A stretch of 64,000 nt of DNA from Homalodisca vitripennis (GCF_021130785.1 NW_025776245.1:62001-126000), one strand, 5' to 3'. Shown: positions 9,013 through 20,733, counted from the stretch's first letter. Made by a program: numbers and translations. Notes: generated by a model from the sequence alone, not told the origin.

Positions 9013-10510
9013 TTGTGGACACCCGAGGGCATGCCCGCTCCCGGTGAATCGGCCCGCACTACTAAACACGATGCGCTGGTGACCTTATCTATGGATACTC
9101 AAACCACCCCACCCTTAGGGCAAGAATTCGGAGAAAGAGACAACGATCCAGAGAAAAAGCGACAGTTGTCGGATTCTGAAAATGAATCGTATGTAAAACA
9201 AAGGAAAGTGGAAGAAAAATTAAACTCAGAAAATATGAACGTTTCCAACTCCACTATACCTAATCGTTAGTCATAAGGATGAGGGCAAAACTCTAACGAA
9301 GGTTAGTCCTTTCCTTATAAACAAAGCTTTTGTTTCCTCAGGCGGTCAGCCTAAATCTGTAAGCAAACTGAGAAATGGAACTATCTTGGTGGAGGCTGCA
9401 AACTACATCCAAGCCAAGAAGTTCCTTCAGATGACAAACTTTTTTGATCAGGTGGAAGTCGTCGTTCAACCGCACTCCTCACTGAACACCTCCAAGGGGA
9501 TCGTCTTCTGCCGTGACCTGATGGAGTGTAGTGAGGAAGAAATCAAGGACGAGCTGCAGTGTGAAATGGTGACCGATGTGGTCAGGATGCTTCGGACGGA
9601 GAATGGGAGAAAGGTTCCTACTCCTGGTCTAATTCTGACCTTTGCATTTCCTCAACCCCCAAAAACTATTAAGGCTGGGTACTTGTCCCTGACTGTACGG
9701 CCATACTTCAAAAATCCGCAGCGGTGTTTCCGTTGTCAGAGATTCGGGCACTCTACTAAGACGTGCTCGGGCCCTGAGACTTGTTCCCGTTGCGGCGATG
9801 AAGGCCACCAAGAGGAAGGTTGCAAGAACGACGTCAGATGCGTGAACTGTAAGGGAAAACACGCGGCCACCTCGAAGGAGTGTAGAGTTTACTTAGAAGA
9901 AAAGGAAGTATTGAAGATTGTTACTCTTAACAAACTCTCCTTTAACGAAGCCCGCAAAGAGTACAGGAGAAGAATCGCTCCAACCCCTAAAAAGGGAGTC
10001 TCGTACTCTGAAGCTGCTTCAGCCCCAGTACAATCCGCACAGTGCCCGTCATGTACCGCCTTGGAGGGTATGGTACTCAAATTAACAGAACAGGTTGCCG
10101 CTTTGGTTAAGCAGCTTGCAGCCGGTATCGGACAACATCCGTTGGCATCCACCGGTAATCCTTCCCAAGCAGTCCACACGCCCCATACTAAGTCCAACAC
10201 ACACATTCAAGGTCGCCCAACAGTTACTCCTACTTTCAGAGATAGGGTGCAGCAAAATACGAAACCCGCCTTATCTTTGGAAGAGAGGAAAAAACTCGCC
10301 GACAAACTAAAAAAGAATATACAAGAAAAATCAGAAAACAGATCCAAATTCCTAGTAAAAAAGACTAATCCATCCTCGTCCAAATCCTCCCAATTATCAC
10401 TTGATGATGATATGGTTGAGGACCCTTTGGAGATGCAGACAGAGTTCCAAACTGTTCATGGTAACTTCCGTCCTGTATCTAAACAAAGAAAAAAAATTAC
10501 GATGAACTAG
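9013..10510 (+). pseudogene. LINE ORF1, gag-like RNA-binding protein, one frameshift
   Basis: Frame one runs from ATG 9013 to the stop at 9268-9270. A second frame, open from 9239 and readable as SHKDEGKTLTKVSPFLINKA, continues to 10510; its first listed ATG is 9386. The join is a one-base shift somewhere in 9239-9270. The downstream part has an RRM-like region, then CCHC-type knuckles CFRCQRFGHSTKTC, CSRCGDEGHQEEGC and CVNCKGKHAATSKEC, and a Lys-rich tail. Such proteins coat the element RNA. If translation began at a downstream start the RNA-binding core would still be made. The stop lies 30 nt before the ORF2 ATG. Confidence 0.85.
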
Positions 10511-10540
10511 CACAAAATAAAATATATAATATAATATAAA

Positions 10541-13500
10541 ATGCTGTTACAATGGAATATTAATGGTTTGAGAAGCCACTTTGAAGACTTAAAATTACTT
10601 ATCAATACAAGAAAACCTAAATTTATTTGCCTACAAGAGACAAAATTGTCTCCTCATACTCTTTTCAAACAAAATGGTTATGACATCTTTCGTCTAGATC
10701 ATCACGAACAAATTGCCTGTGGAGGTGTGGCTATTCTAGCAGATTCTTCTGTTAATGCTAGAGCCTTGAACATCGTCACAAACCTCCAGGCAGTAGCAGT
10801 TTCAATCGACGTTCCTTTTAAATTAACCATCTGCTCCATATATATCCCACCTTCCCCTTTTGATTTATCTCTTGATGATCTACGTGATCTGTACAGCCAA
10901 CTCCCTTCTCCTTTCTTGATGGTTGGTGATTTCAATGCACATCATCGCTCTTGGGGTTCCAGCCATTCTGATCGGAGGGGTAACATGGTTGCGGGATTGT
11001 GGGATGAAGTGGCAGCGGTCGTTCTCAATGACGAGTCGGCCACTTACATGTGCCCTAGGACTGGCATATGGTCGGCAATCGACCTGTCAATCTGCAGTCC
11101 GGTCGTGGCAACTCGAGTGCATTGGTCCGTACTTCCCGACCTGTCGGGGAGTGACCATGCGCCCATTGCCGTGGCTTTTCAATCCTTCCCATCTTTGACA
11201 GGCAGGTGTCCCAGGTGGAAAATTAAGAGGGCTGACTGGAACGAGTACAAAAGGAACATAGTTTCTCAAACTAATAATATCGAATTAAACGACATAAATA
11301 CAGCTACTGAATTATTTACAACCAATATTATAACATCCGCAGAGCGAAGCATTCCAAAATCCTCAGGTTCACCAAACAAACGCCAGGTTTCTTGGTGGTC
11401 TGAAGAATGTTCGGCGGCTCTAAAGGAGCGTCGAAAATGTTTAAGACAGTTCAACAGATCACCGAATGAAGAAAATTTAAGTAGGTACAGAAGAGCACGG
11501 GCAAAAGCAAGACAGGTTTTTAGACAGAGACGGCGGCAGTCCTGGCTGGACTACACAGATCAAATAAAACGAACTACTCCTGCATCTGATGTTTGGAGGA
11601 AGCTTCGATCTGTTTGCTGTAAGACCTCCCCACCTTCTTTTATTGCTCTGAAAAATGGTACCGATGTGGTAACTGATCCCTTGACAGTTTCCAATTTACT
11701 CGGCTCACATTTTGCGGAAATTTCAAAAACGTCATCTTACAATAGGGAGTTTCAAAATTTCAAAACAAATACAGAAAGACATCCTCTAAATTTAAATATT
11801 AACAACAACTCTCCTTTAAACCTTCCCTTTACCATTGATGAACTTGATTCATCACTAAAGGCGACATCAAATTCTGCTCCAGGTCCCGATAACATACATT
11901 ATGCCATGTTGCGGAACCTGACGGAGGATGGAAAACAAGATCTTCTAAAATTATATAATAGAATATATTTAGAAAACACATTCCCTAATTCTTGGTGTCG
12001 TTCACACATCATCGCTCTCCAAAAACCGGGCCAAGATAGAACTTCTCCAGGAAGCTATAGACCAATTTCGCTTACTAGCAGTCTCTGCAAAGTATTCGAA
12101 AGGATGGTCAACAGACGTCTTGTTTGGTTTCTGGAGAAAAATAATCTTCTTTCACCTTCCCAGTGCGGATTCCGACAAGGCCGGTCTACAAGTGACCATC
12201 TACTTGCCTTGGAATCGGCAATCCTGAATTCCTTTATTGAAAGAAAACAGTTGATCGCTGTATTCTTCGACATTTCCAAGGCTTATGACAAAGCTTGGAG
12301 AAGGGGGATATTAAATGCTTTAATATCTTGGGGTGTAGGGGGCCACATGGTTTCTTTCATACAGGGCTTCTTGTCGGAAAGAACCATACAGGTCAAACTT
12401 GGGACAACCATTTCCGATTCATTCACGCTGGAAAATGGTATTCCACAAGGTAGCGTTCTAAGCTGTACTCTGTTTGCCATTGCAATCAATAACATATCGT
12501 CTTGCGTTACCCCTCCTGTGCGCTGTTCTTTGTTTGTAGATGATTTCTCTATTTACATTTCTACAAAGAAGCTAGCGGTGGGGGAGAGAGCTTTACAGCT
12601 TACCATCAACAGGCTTGAGCAGTGGTGCGGAGTTACGGGTTTTTCTTTTTCGCCACCTAAAACAAAAGCCTTCGTTTTCTCCAGAATGCGTACCGTTGAG
12701 CAGCCAACGCTCTCTTTGCTGGGTCAGAGAATCACTACTTGTGACAATATCAGATTCCTGGGTCTCACATTTGATACCCGGCTAACTTGGGTGCCTCACC
12801 TGAAAGACCTAAAAGATCGATGCGTGAAGCGCTTGAACATACTGAGAGCTTTAAGCGGAACAAAATGGGGGGCTGACAGGACATGCATGCTCAGGTTCTA
12901 CAAAGCCACCATCCGCTCCTGTCTAGATTATGGATGTCAAGCATATGGGTCCGCAGGACCCAGTGCTCTCAAAATGCTTGACCCAGTCCATAATTCTGCT
13001 TTAAGACTGGCCACTGGAGCTTTTCGATCTTCTCCTATTAACAGTCTTCTCGCAGAAACGGGAGAACCCCCTCTTTCGCATAGACGACAACAACTGTCCC
13101 TAAACTATGTTCACGCTCTTTCAGGGAAGCCAGAAAACCCTGCGTTTGAACCGGTCCTGCGAAATCCACTCTATAACTCTTTCCTAGCGAGACCAAATCT
13201 TCCTTCACCCTTAGGCGTTAGGGCCAAATCCTACGCTTATGAAATAGGAATAAACGATTACCAGTTTAAAGTCGTTCATCAATGTGATATCCCACCCTGG
13301 AGCGTCTCAATGCCAAAAATTATTTTAAATCTCTCTAGGCTTAAAAAAGTGTCCACTCCAAAAACAGTCTACCAACAAGAATTCCGTCAAATACTAGGCA
13401 GCCTCGCACCTTGCGATGTTGTCTATACTGACGGGTCAAAGGAACGTTGTAGAACTGGATGTGCTTTCGTCACTGGGGTAAGACAATACGGATTTCGTCT

Positions 13501-14218
13501 CCCCAACGACTCTTCCATTTTCACGGCCGAATTAACAGCCATCCAAAAGGCCCTAAATATAACGTTTCCTATGACTAAAAAATTGGTTATCTGCAGCGAC
13601 TCCCTTAGTGGTATACAAGCCATCAGCGACATGTTTTCAAAACACATCATCATCCGCGAAATATGGCACTCTTTGTCTTCCCTTCAGTCCGAAGGTGTTG
13701 CTGTCTTCCTTGTCTGGGTACCTGGACACATTGGAGTATCCGGAAACGAGCTGGCAGATAGAGGAGCTAAGGAAGCATTACAACTCGAGCCTTACACCGC
13801 ACGGATGATTTCTTCCGACATTACCCCGGTAGTGAAGGGCAAACTGAAAGCCAAATGGAATAGCGATTGGCGGGCAGTCGTCAACAACAAGTTGCGACGT
13901 ATTAAAGACTGCGTTGGACTCTGGGAGACAGCGAACCGCCCGAGTCATCGTGAGGAGGTTGTGTTGTGTCGCCTGCGGCTAGGCCACACGCTTCTCACAC
14001 ATGGCTTCCTCATGAGTAGAGATGATCCTCCGGTCTGCGTCACATGTGACACTATCATTACTGTCAAACATGTGCTTGTTGACTGCCCTCGCTATTCGGT
14101 ACATAGGCGCAACTCGAATCTGCCGGCTTCGTTGAACGATATTCTTTGTGATGACGAGACGGCAACTCAAAGATTGCTGTGTTTTCTGAATGCAACGTCG
14201 CTGATTAATAAAATATAA
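10541..14218 (+). CDS. LINE ORF2: endonuclease, reverse transcriptase, RNase H
   Basis: An uninterrupted 1,225-residue ORF. Residues 1-220 are an apurinic-type endonuclease (LLQWNINGLR, LQETKL, GDFNAHHRSWGS, SDHAPI). Residues ~480-740 are the RT (GSYRPISLTSS, QCGFRQGRSTSDHL, FDISKAYDKAW, GIPQGSVLS, and catalytic FVDD at about 665-668, a Val variant of the usual FADD). Residues ~960-1090 are RNase H (VYTDGSKE, TAELTAI, CSDSLSG, WVPGHIGVSGNELADRG). The C-terminus has a C-x2-C...H...C motif (CVTC...HVLVDC). All catalytic acids are present, so it could be active in cis and in trans. A weak context exists for translation after ORF1. Confidence 0.96.
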   Translation: MLLQWNINGLRSHFEDLKLLINTRKPKFICLQETKLSPHTLFKQNGYDIFRLDHHEQIACGGVAILADSSVNARALNIVTNLQAVAVSIDVPFKLTICSIYIPPSPFDLSLDDLRDLYSQLPSPFLMVGDFNAHHRSWGSSHSDRRGNMVAGLWDEVAAVVLNDESATYMCPRTGIWSAIDLSICSPVVATRVHWSVLPDLSGSDHAPIAVAFQSFPSLTGRCPRWKIKRADWNEYKRNIVSQTNNIELNDINTATELFTTNIITSAERSIPKSSGSPNKRQVSWWSEECSAALKERRKCLRQFNRSPNEENLSRYRRARAKARQVFRQRRRQSWLDYTDQIKRTTPASDVWRKLRSVCCKTSPPSFIALKNGTDVVTDPLTVSNLLGSHFAEISKTSSYNREFQNFKTNTERHPLNLNINNNSPLNLPFTIDELDSSLKATSNSAPGPDNIHYAMLRNLTEDGKQDLLKLYNRIYLENTFPNSWCRSHIIALQKPGQDRTSPGSYRPISLTSSLCKVFERMVNRRLVWFLEKNNLLSPSQCGFRQGRSTSDHLLALESAILNSFIERKQLIAVFFDISKAYDKAWRRGILNALISWGVGGHMVSFIQGFLSERTIQVKLGTTISDSFTLENGIPQGSVLSCTLFAIAINNISSCVTPPVRCSLFVDDFSIYISTKKLAVGERALQLTINRLEQWCGVTGFSFSPPKTKAFVFSRMRTVEQPTLSLLGQRITTCDNIRFLGLTFDTRLTWVPHLKDLKDRCVKRLNILRALSGTKWGADRTCMLRFYKATIRSCLDYGCQAYGSAGPSALKMLDPVHNSALRLATGAFRSSPINSLLAETGEPPLSHRRQQLSLNYVHALSGKPENPAFEPVLRNPLYNSFLARPNLPSPLGVRAKSYAYEIGINDYQFKVVHQCDIPPWSVSMPKIILNLSRLKKVSTPKTVYQQEFRQILGSLAPCDVVYTDGSKERCRTGCAFVTGVRQYGFRLPNDSSIFTAELTAIQKALNITFPMTKKLVICSDSLSGIQAISDMFSKHIIIREIWHSLSSLQSEGVAVFLVWVPGHIGVSGNELADRGAKEALQLEPYTARMISSDITPVVKGKLKAKWNSDWRAVVNNKLRRIKDCVGLWETANRPSHREEVVLCRLRLGHTLLTHGFLMSRDDPPVCVTCDTIITVKHVLVDCPRYSVHRRNSNLPASLNDILCDDETATQRLLCFLNATSLINKI

Positions 14219-14637
14219 TTTAATGTTAAACTTATTTATTCAGATTATCTATTGTTGTTAATATTTATAAATTTTATTATTTATTTTATGTATTATTATC
14301 TTGACAGCTGCCAAATTAGCCCCTTTACAGCTTTCTTGGTGGCAGTAAAATTTGTTAAGTTTTTACAGTTTATTTAATCAATGTTATGTACCTTGTCCTT
14401 ATTTATGTTCTATTTATCGTTTTAGTCTTTATATAGGTTAAGACCTCTCTACAGTCTTTCCCTTGTTATATTTATTGTTATCTAGTTTTAAGTATAAATT
14501 ATTTACTCACCTACTTGTCGTAATTCCTATTTTTGTTATATACAATGTAATCTGTATGTACCTAATTGACACTACCAGATAGGAGTAGGTGTCAATTCTT
14601 TCTTGAGGGCAATGATAACCTCAGCGTTTTTTGCCCC

Positions 14638-14676
<39 letters not shown>
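14219..14676 (+). other. LINE 3' UTR and poly(A)
   Basis: AT-rich 3' UTR containing GACAGCTGCCAAATTAGCCC and, near the end, GACACTACCAGATAGGAGTA and GCCCCTTATAAAAA. The same landmarks occur in the deleted copy (50,100-50,501) and in weaker form after 2206, so they mark the recognition end for the RT. The poly(A) runs 14642-14676. Confidence 0.85.
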
Positions 14677-14680
<4 letters not shown>

Positions 14681-14908
14681 TAAAAACCAATTTTTTTCAC
14701 AATTTAAAAAAATATAAATAAATTTTTTTTTTAATTATAAACAATATATTTATACATTTTTTAGTGCTTTGTGTAGCCCTACATGTAGATAATAATCACT
14801 GAAAATTTCAAGTCTTTATCTAGATTATTTTAGGAGATAATGGTACCTAAGCGCAAATAACTAAACTGTCGGAAAACACAATATAAAGAAAACTAACCTT
14901 TGATGGTA

Positions 14909-15777
14909 TCAGAACCCTCCTGGACAGTACTCTTGCTCATCGTTATCCTCCAATTTCCACTTCAACAGCCTTCTCCTAACTCTCTTCTTCTTGTTACCTT
15001 CTTCAGCCTCTTTATTAGCCTTCATAATCCGTACACGGTCAATAGATTTCAAAGTTTGAATTGTGCTCATGCCAGGTTTAATTCCAATCCTTTCCAAAAC
15101 ATTTGCTTTGGCGATTGATCCCTCATTAAAAGCAACAACTGCATCTGAGACTCCTAGCCTAAGTGTTTGTAGACCTACAAATCCAGTTTTTTTTTATTCT
15201 TTGCCATATACAGCAATTGAAGCTCTCATTAGGATTTTGAGTCTTACCGTGAAGACAGCGTTTCAAGAATTCACCTTTAGTCAGGTCTTTGTAAATAGGC
15301 TTTATGGCCAACATAATAGCCTCTGGTAAAGAATTCCCTGTTTGTAAGTAGTTTTTAATTCCTGGGCTTTATTATAACCACACCAGGAGTCCTTTCCTTG
15401 TGGACAGAGTGATTGTTGTGGTTTATCATCCGTCGATAACGTATGAAAATAGCTAGTCCAAATTGCCCTTCGCATATCGTCTACACTGGTAGCATTATTA
15501 CGAATGGCTAAGCCATAATATCACTGCAAGTTGTCAATTTTGTCATCAGTCAACCTGCCTTTGCCCCCTAGACTTTTTCCATCACTCAGTTTTTCCTTTT
15601 TATCTTCTTTAGCTTTCGAAGCCGTTTGCCGAGCCTTTTTTGAACATGCCCGACACATTCCAGCTTTTCAATATCTACATCTTTGCCATAAGGTTGACTT
15701 TCTAAAACTGCCTCAAAACCTTTGGAGTCACCATCTCCAAGGTATTTTGTATATTTTACTCCCAATTTGTTATATGA
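14909..15777 (-). pseudogene. Kolobok-type transposase, C-terminal half (unit 1)
   Basis: Downstream half of the transposase gene, minus strand. In order: KYLGDGDSKGFEAV, ECVGHVQKRLGKRLRKLKK, SDGKSLGGKGRLTDDKID, an in-frame TGA before YYGLAIRNN, SYFHTLSTDDKPQQSLCPQG, SLPEAIMLAIKPIYKDLT, CLHGKTQNPNESF, GLQTLRLGVSDAVVAFNEGS and a KLEDNDEQEYCPGGF end. DGDS and the HGKTQNPNES block are hallmarks of the family. A poly(A) tract in the coding strand shifts the frame before TGFVG. The upstream half is at 23731-24644 beyond the gypsy insertion. Confidence 0.85.
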
Positions 15778-15781
15778 GCGT

Positions 15782-17159
15782 TGAAACCGTTACATCGCCG
15801 CTCGCACACCCACAGCAAACATCAGGGAAGCGCGCGCCCATGGCGGCGAACGGGATGCCGGATCAAAACTAACTAGGTAAAATAAGAACACCGTGGTCAG
15901 TATACTCAGGTTCATTCACTAAGACAAAACATAGGCCTATCCAGTCAATAGAAATATATATGTATATATACTATAAATAAAAAAAAAAAATAAAAATAAA
16001 AAAAAATAAAAAGTGCCTGCAGTAGTAGATACCTCAAACAATCCTTGTCAGGTGCACCTGCATACAAAAATTAGAAACGCCATAATTTGAAACAAGAAAT
16101 GCCAATTTCACCCGGTATCCTTCGGCTAAGGGCGGGCTCCTAATGAAATCCAAGAAATAACTAAATATATCTAAAACTAACTTAAAAATAAATAACAAAA
16201 TATAAACTATATAAATGGCAACAATAACAATAACAAATAAATAAAGAATATAAGCAGGGGAAGGGCATTCTGCACTTAAAATAAAATTCCCAACTCAAAA
16301 CAACAACCCCAAAGAAAGTTAGTATGAAAATCCCCTCTGTCACAGAACAAAAATTTAAGCGTTTTACTCTTGGTAAAAAAAATTAAATTATTAGAAAAAA
16401 AACTGATGGCCATAAGTAGCAGCCTATTAACAGGAATCTAAATTTAAAATTTGATGGCAGAAGGCCTTAAATTAACCAAGTAGGCTATAAGGGGGAGTTA
16501 TGGGCTAAAAGACCCGAAAAACGTTACATCTCTCAGAAAGGCTTAAAAATTTAGTAAAATGAACCTTCAGCAGTCTCTCTGGGTTTGTTTACAAAAAACT
16601 ACATAACAAGTGACACATAACAAACAATATTGGCTGCAGAATAAAAATGAACTGTAACATATAGCCTAGGACTGGTCCTCACTGAGAGACAGAAAATTAA
16701 TTTAAGCCGAATAGAAAGGGTGAAAACTAATAAAAGTGTAAGAGAAATAATTTGAAAGCCAATTTAAAAATTAGTTAACAGCCAGAAGTACTAAAATTTA
16801 ATAAAAGGCAAAACTACAATTTGGAAAACCATGTGCTCTTAACCTTCACAGTTTGAAAAATAAAAATAATCACTAAAATTTAAAAGAAAGCAAAACTTAC
16901 TCATCAGTGAGGGGCCGTAAACTTAGCCGCACATGTCAGAAGGAGAACAGCTCAGCAAAACTAACAAACACTTAATTAAACTAAATATTAAACTGGAGCT
17001 ACTCCTAACTTGTACACCACGGCTCGGAGTCTCTACCACTCTACCGGAAAGGCCAGACGCCTTCAAAAGGTCAGTGGGCTCTGCAGCCAATAAACCACAC
17101 ACACATACACTATATAAAACACACATGAGCCGGAGAGATGTAGGTATTGAACCGGCTCA
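15782..17159 (-). repeat. Gypsy 3' LTR (left copy)
   Basis: 1,378 bp, starting tgaaaccgtt and ending ccggctca on the plus strand. It differs from the right LTR by substitutions, a short A-tract change, and by keeping a ~130-bp segment (about 16105-16235) missing from the right LTR. Confidence 0.93.
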
Positions 17160-17432
17160 GACTCCCCCCCCAAAAGGAGGAACTCCCCTCTGTTAATTTC
17201 TTCAAAATGAAGAACCAAACGAAATGCCTCTCCCCCCCAATGGTTGAAGAATTATAAACCGGAAACCCTGAAGTCTGCAGAAGGGAAAACCAAGAAAATC
17301 CAGTTGGAGGCAAGAAATCACTCCAAGAGTTGCGTGGGTACAAAGAAGAAAACAGGAACCTTGATCAGGAAGAAAGAGCAGAGGTGATCAGGCCTCTGGA
17401 CCTAAAACCCTCCCGCACAGACTAAAGAGAAA
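17160..17432 (-). other. Gypsy 3' untranslated region and polypurine tract
   Basis: On the sense (minus) strand a purine run containing eight G (plus-strand C at 17164-17171) sits immediately before the 3' LTR, the expected position of the plus-strand primer. No env-like ORF is present between the pol stop at 17433 and this tract. Confidence 0.75.
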
Positions 17433-18266
17433 TCACGGATGACTCCGGCAAGGCTTCAGATGGGATATGTGCGCCTTCCTGAAAATCTTCCCGGACTGAG
17501 GATCTCCCAGTCGGGCAGTCACCGGAGTCAGAAACTTCAAGATGCGGTGGGGACCAGTCCACCTGTAGCAAAGTTTAGCAGCTCTTTTATCCACAGCCGA
17601 ACTGACTGGGTGAGCCTTGCAGTAAACTAGATCCCCCACCTGGAAGGGATTGGCAATACGACCTCGGTTGTACTTCCTCCTTACTAACTCCCTAGCCCGA
17701 ATGAGATTCCGCCTGGCTGCCTCCCAAGTGGCTTTCACATTGGGAGTACCAGGAGGTGGCAGAAGATCGCTAATTTTCCAAAGGTTCGCCAAAGGGTTGT
17801 TTGGCGGAAAGCCAAATAATAACTCGAAAGGTACCGCCTTGTGACTTTCATGCTGGGCCGTATTAAAGGCAAATTGGATCCAAGGTAGTTGTTGATCCCA
17901 GGTGGTCTGATTTTCCGCATGAAAGGCAATGAGAGCAGATCGAAGATTGCGATTAAACCGTTCGGCGTGAGAAGGCTGAGGATAGAAAGGGGAAGTAGTC
18001 ACATGGCGGATTCCGTGCCCAAAGCACATTCTTTTAAAGATATTGGAGACAAACTGTGAACCATTATCGGAAACTAAGGTGGCGGGGATTCCAAAGTGTT
18101 GAAAAAAATGGTTACGAAGTGCTTGCACCGTGAGCTGCGCGGTAGCACTCCGCAATGGGAACAACCAAACAAACTTGGAGAAGGCATCCACACAAACAAG
18201 TAGGAACTTATTTCCGGACTTGCTACGCGGGAGAGGCCCAACATAGTCAATGAAAACCTTCTCCAA
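17433..18266 (-). pseudogene. Gypsy pol, integrase core and C-terminus
   Basis: The frame covers the integrase catalytic core: FIDYVGPLPRSKSG with the first Asp, VSDNGSQFVSN with the second, and SPFYPQPSHAERFNRNLR with the Glu, followed by the C-terminal chromo-like/SH3-like part (GDLVYCKAHP, HISHLKP). It overlaps the end of the preceding pol frame and is out of frame with it. The break coincides with a 6-nt T run at 18270-18275 on the plus strand, a typical site for a one-base slip or consensus error. Confidence 0.9.
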
Positions 18267-20520
18267 AGGTTTTTTCCGCCACCTCAGATGACAAAAGACC
18301 CATCTTGGTATTTTGAGCGGGTTTGCTTAGCGAGCACAGTTCACAAGAACGTACTCGAGCTGCAATATCCCGGTCCATACCTTTCCAGATGAACTGATCC
18401 CTAATCTTCGCGATGGTCTTATGAATTCCTAGTTGTCCGCCCACAGGAGAAGAATGAAAATACTGAAAGACCATCGGTACAAGAAAGCTTGGCAGCACTA
18501 ACTTAGGTTTTCTCCGCTGCTTGTCACGGCAGCATAGAGCACCTCGGTACAGAAAATAAGGAGGGTGGGCACCTCCGTTTTTAAGCTCATTGATGATAGC
18601 AGTCAGCTCGGGATCCTTAAGTTGGTGTGGAACAATGTCCGAAAATGCCAGAGGAAAGTCTAGGAGCACGCCACAACATGGCGGCTCTGATAAATTCTGG
18701 TGGTCGTTGGGTAAGTGATACATGCGTGACAGAGTGTCCGCTATGATATTTTGGGTGCCTCGCACGTGCTGCACTGTGAACTTAAGGGCAGAAATTTGGA
18801 CTACCCAGCGACCAATCTTCCCGAGCTGACGGGGGTGGGCAAGGAGCCAAGAAAGTGCCTGGTTGTCGGTTTCCAACAAAAATTCTTTATGTTCTAGGTA
18901 ACGCCTGAACTTATTAATTCCAAACACGACAGCCAAACATTCCAGCTCATAAACAGAACAACTTTTCTTCTCACAAGGGGTTAACGTGCGTGAAGCATAA
19001 GCTATGGGCTGCCGGATACCATCTACTTCTTGCGATAAAACAGCAGCAACGGCTAAGGAGGAAGCATCAGTTTGCAAGACGAACTTACGACTGAAATCAG
19101 GCATAGCCAAGACTGGAGGCTGCATCACTGCCTCTTTCAGCTGCTCAAAAGCAGTCTGTTGCGCTTCACCCCACTCAAACTTGGCACCCTTTTTCCTAAG
19201 AGAGTTCAGAGGGGCCGCCACTTCAGCAACATTGGGGATGAAACGACGATAAAAATTTATCATTCCCACAAAACGGGCAATCCCCTTGGCATCCTTAGGA
19301 GGAGGAAACTCCCTGATTGCCTGGGTTCTCTCTGGATCAATACAAACACCTCGAGAAGAGACAAGATGACCCAGAAACGATATTTCAGGCTGAGCAAAAC
19401 TCACCTTTTCAGGATTGACGGTAAGGCCAGACTCTCGCAGCCTAGTTAGAACTTCCTCTAGATGAGTCAAGTGCTCCTCATAACTCTCACTGTACACAAG
19501 CAGGTCATCCAGATAGTTGAACACGAACTTAAATTTGACATCATGAAAGATAGAATCCAGGAGTCTGGTGAGTGTTTGGGCCCCCACAGCCAAGCCCATT
19601 GGCACTCGGGTGAACTGGTACAAATTCCAAGGCACACAAAAGGCAGTGAGAGGTCGAGACTCGTGTTTTAGAGGAATCTGATGGTATGCCTGATTAAGAT
19701 CAAAAATGGAGAAATACTTGGCCTTACCAAACCAGTCGAAAGCAGAATGCAAATCGGGGAGAGGCACGGAGTCAATTTCTATCTGAGCATTGAGCTTTCG
19801 ATAATCCAGGACCAATCTGGACTTCCCATTAGGTTTCGGCACTAGAAACGCTGGACTGGAAAAATTTGAGCAAGACGGCTCGATTACCCCACTCTTAAGT
19901 AAATCATCAATCATATTTCTCAGAATTTCCATCTTGGGCGGAGCAAGCTTATATGGATGGGAACGTACAGGACGGGTGTCTGTAAGACGAATCTCGTATT
20001 CCAAGAGATTGGTCGTGCCCAGTTTGTCAGTTAGGACTTCAGGAAAAATGGAACAAATCTGCCTTATGTCCTCAGCCTCTTTCGGCGTAAGATGTCCTAG
20101 TTGGTCAGGAGGAGTCAAGCTCTTATCTTCCATCTCTAAGGCAGCAGTCCCACGAGACTCGACATCTGAAAAGGGAACGAGCACCCGCCTGGCGAAAGCA
20201 AAGAAAACATGACTGGAGGCCAAATCCAAAATCATGCCAGTTTTTCCGATAAAATCTGCTCCCAAGATGAAAGGAAAAGTCAGGTCCTTAGCCACCAAAA
20301 AGCTCCAATCCCAAGAGAAATAATTAATTTTGATGTGAATCTGGGCACTACAGATAATAGGTAAAGGTGTGCGTGAAGCAGTCCAGCAGATAAGTGAACT
20401 AGGCTCAACCTGCCGTATTAGCCCAGAGGATTTTAGATCTTCAAAAAACGACAAAGAAATCAGGCTGCGTGCTGATCCAGAATCAACCAGGGCCTTCTGC
20501 ACCACATTCCCCACAAGCAC
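18247..20520 (-). pseudogene. Gypsy pol: protease, RT, RNase H, integrase zinc finger
   Basis: 757 residues from a GTG used as the reported start; the true frame enters from upstream. Protease DSG at 13-15; RT about 190-370 with YLDD at 336-339; RNase H about 478-600 with TDASS, YELECLAV and ETDNQA; integrase HHCC finger about 688-730 (FHSSPVGGQLGIHKT... CELC). The order PR-RT-RH-IN is Ty3/gypsy (Metaviridae). Catalytic residues look intact, but the frame ends prematurely at 18247, so integrase is split. Confidence 0.93.
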
Positions 20521-20733
20521 ATCCAGTTGTGGGCAGGTTGAGCGGGCAGCCCTTACTCCCTGCGCAGCCAGAGCAGCAACCTCCCCTCTCGGCCAACGAT
20601 GATAACTGTCCCCAAGTCTATTTCTTTCTGTTCTGTATTAAACCAGCTACCCTTTTACCATCAAAATTAGGTACATATTTGCCCTCAAAATTACCTTTAC
20701 GGCACGAGTCGGGCTTACTCGTCCGCAAGCTTA
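20521..20733 (-). other. Gag-pol linker with frame disruptions
   Basis: After gag ends at TAG 20736-20734 a TAA follows at once, and a further in-frame stop lies at 20647-20649. The -1 frame is open from the slippery site to about 20610, and the zero frame then becomes open into pol. The linker thus seems to have lost or gained one base after the frameshift site. Confidence 0.6.

Larger units (their letters stand above)
8633..14676 (+). mobile_element. Full-length I-like LINE retrotransposon
   Basis: It starts tcgtcctgggtatgac and ends with a 35-nt poly(A). The target duplication (aa)tttttaaaaacc is at 8619-8632 and 14677-14688; the other units show the empty site tttttaaaaaccaatttttt. It has a GC-richer 5' UTR, a gag-like ORF1 with three zinc knuckles, an intact ORF2 (endonuclease, RT, RNase H) and a 420-bp 3' UTR. 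RNase H plus apurinic-type endonuclease places it in the I group. The young-looking flanks imply a late insertion. Confidence 0.95.

Noticed and set aside
9239..9270. Programmed frameshift in LINE ORF1
   Set aside because: The two copies shift in opposite directions and no slippery heptamer is evident.
17160..17432. An env gene in the gypsy element
   Set aside because: Only about 270 bp separate pol from the 3' LTR and no membrane or signal sequence is encoded.
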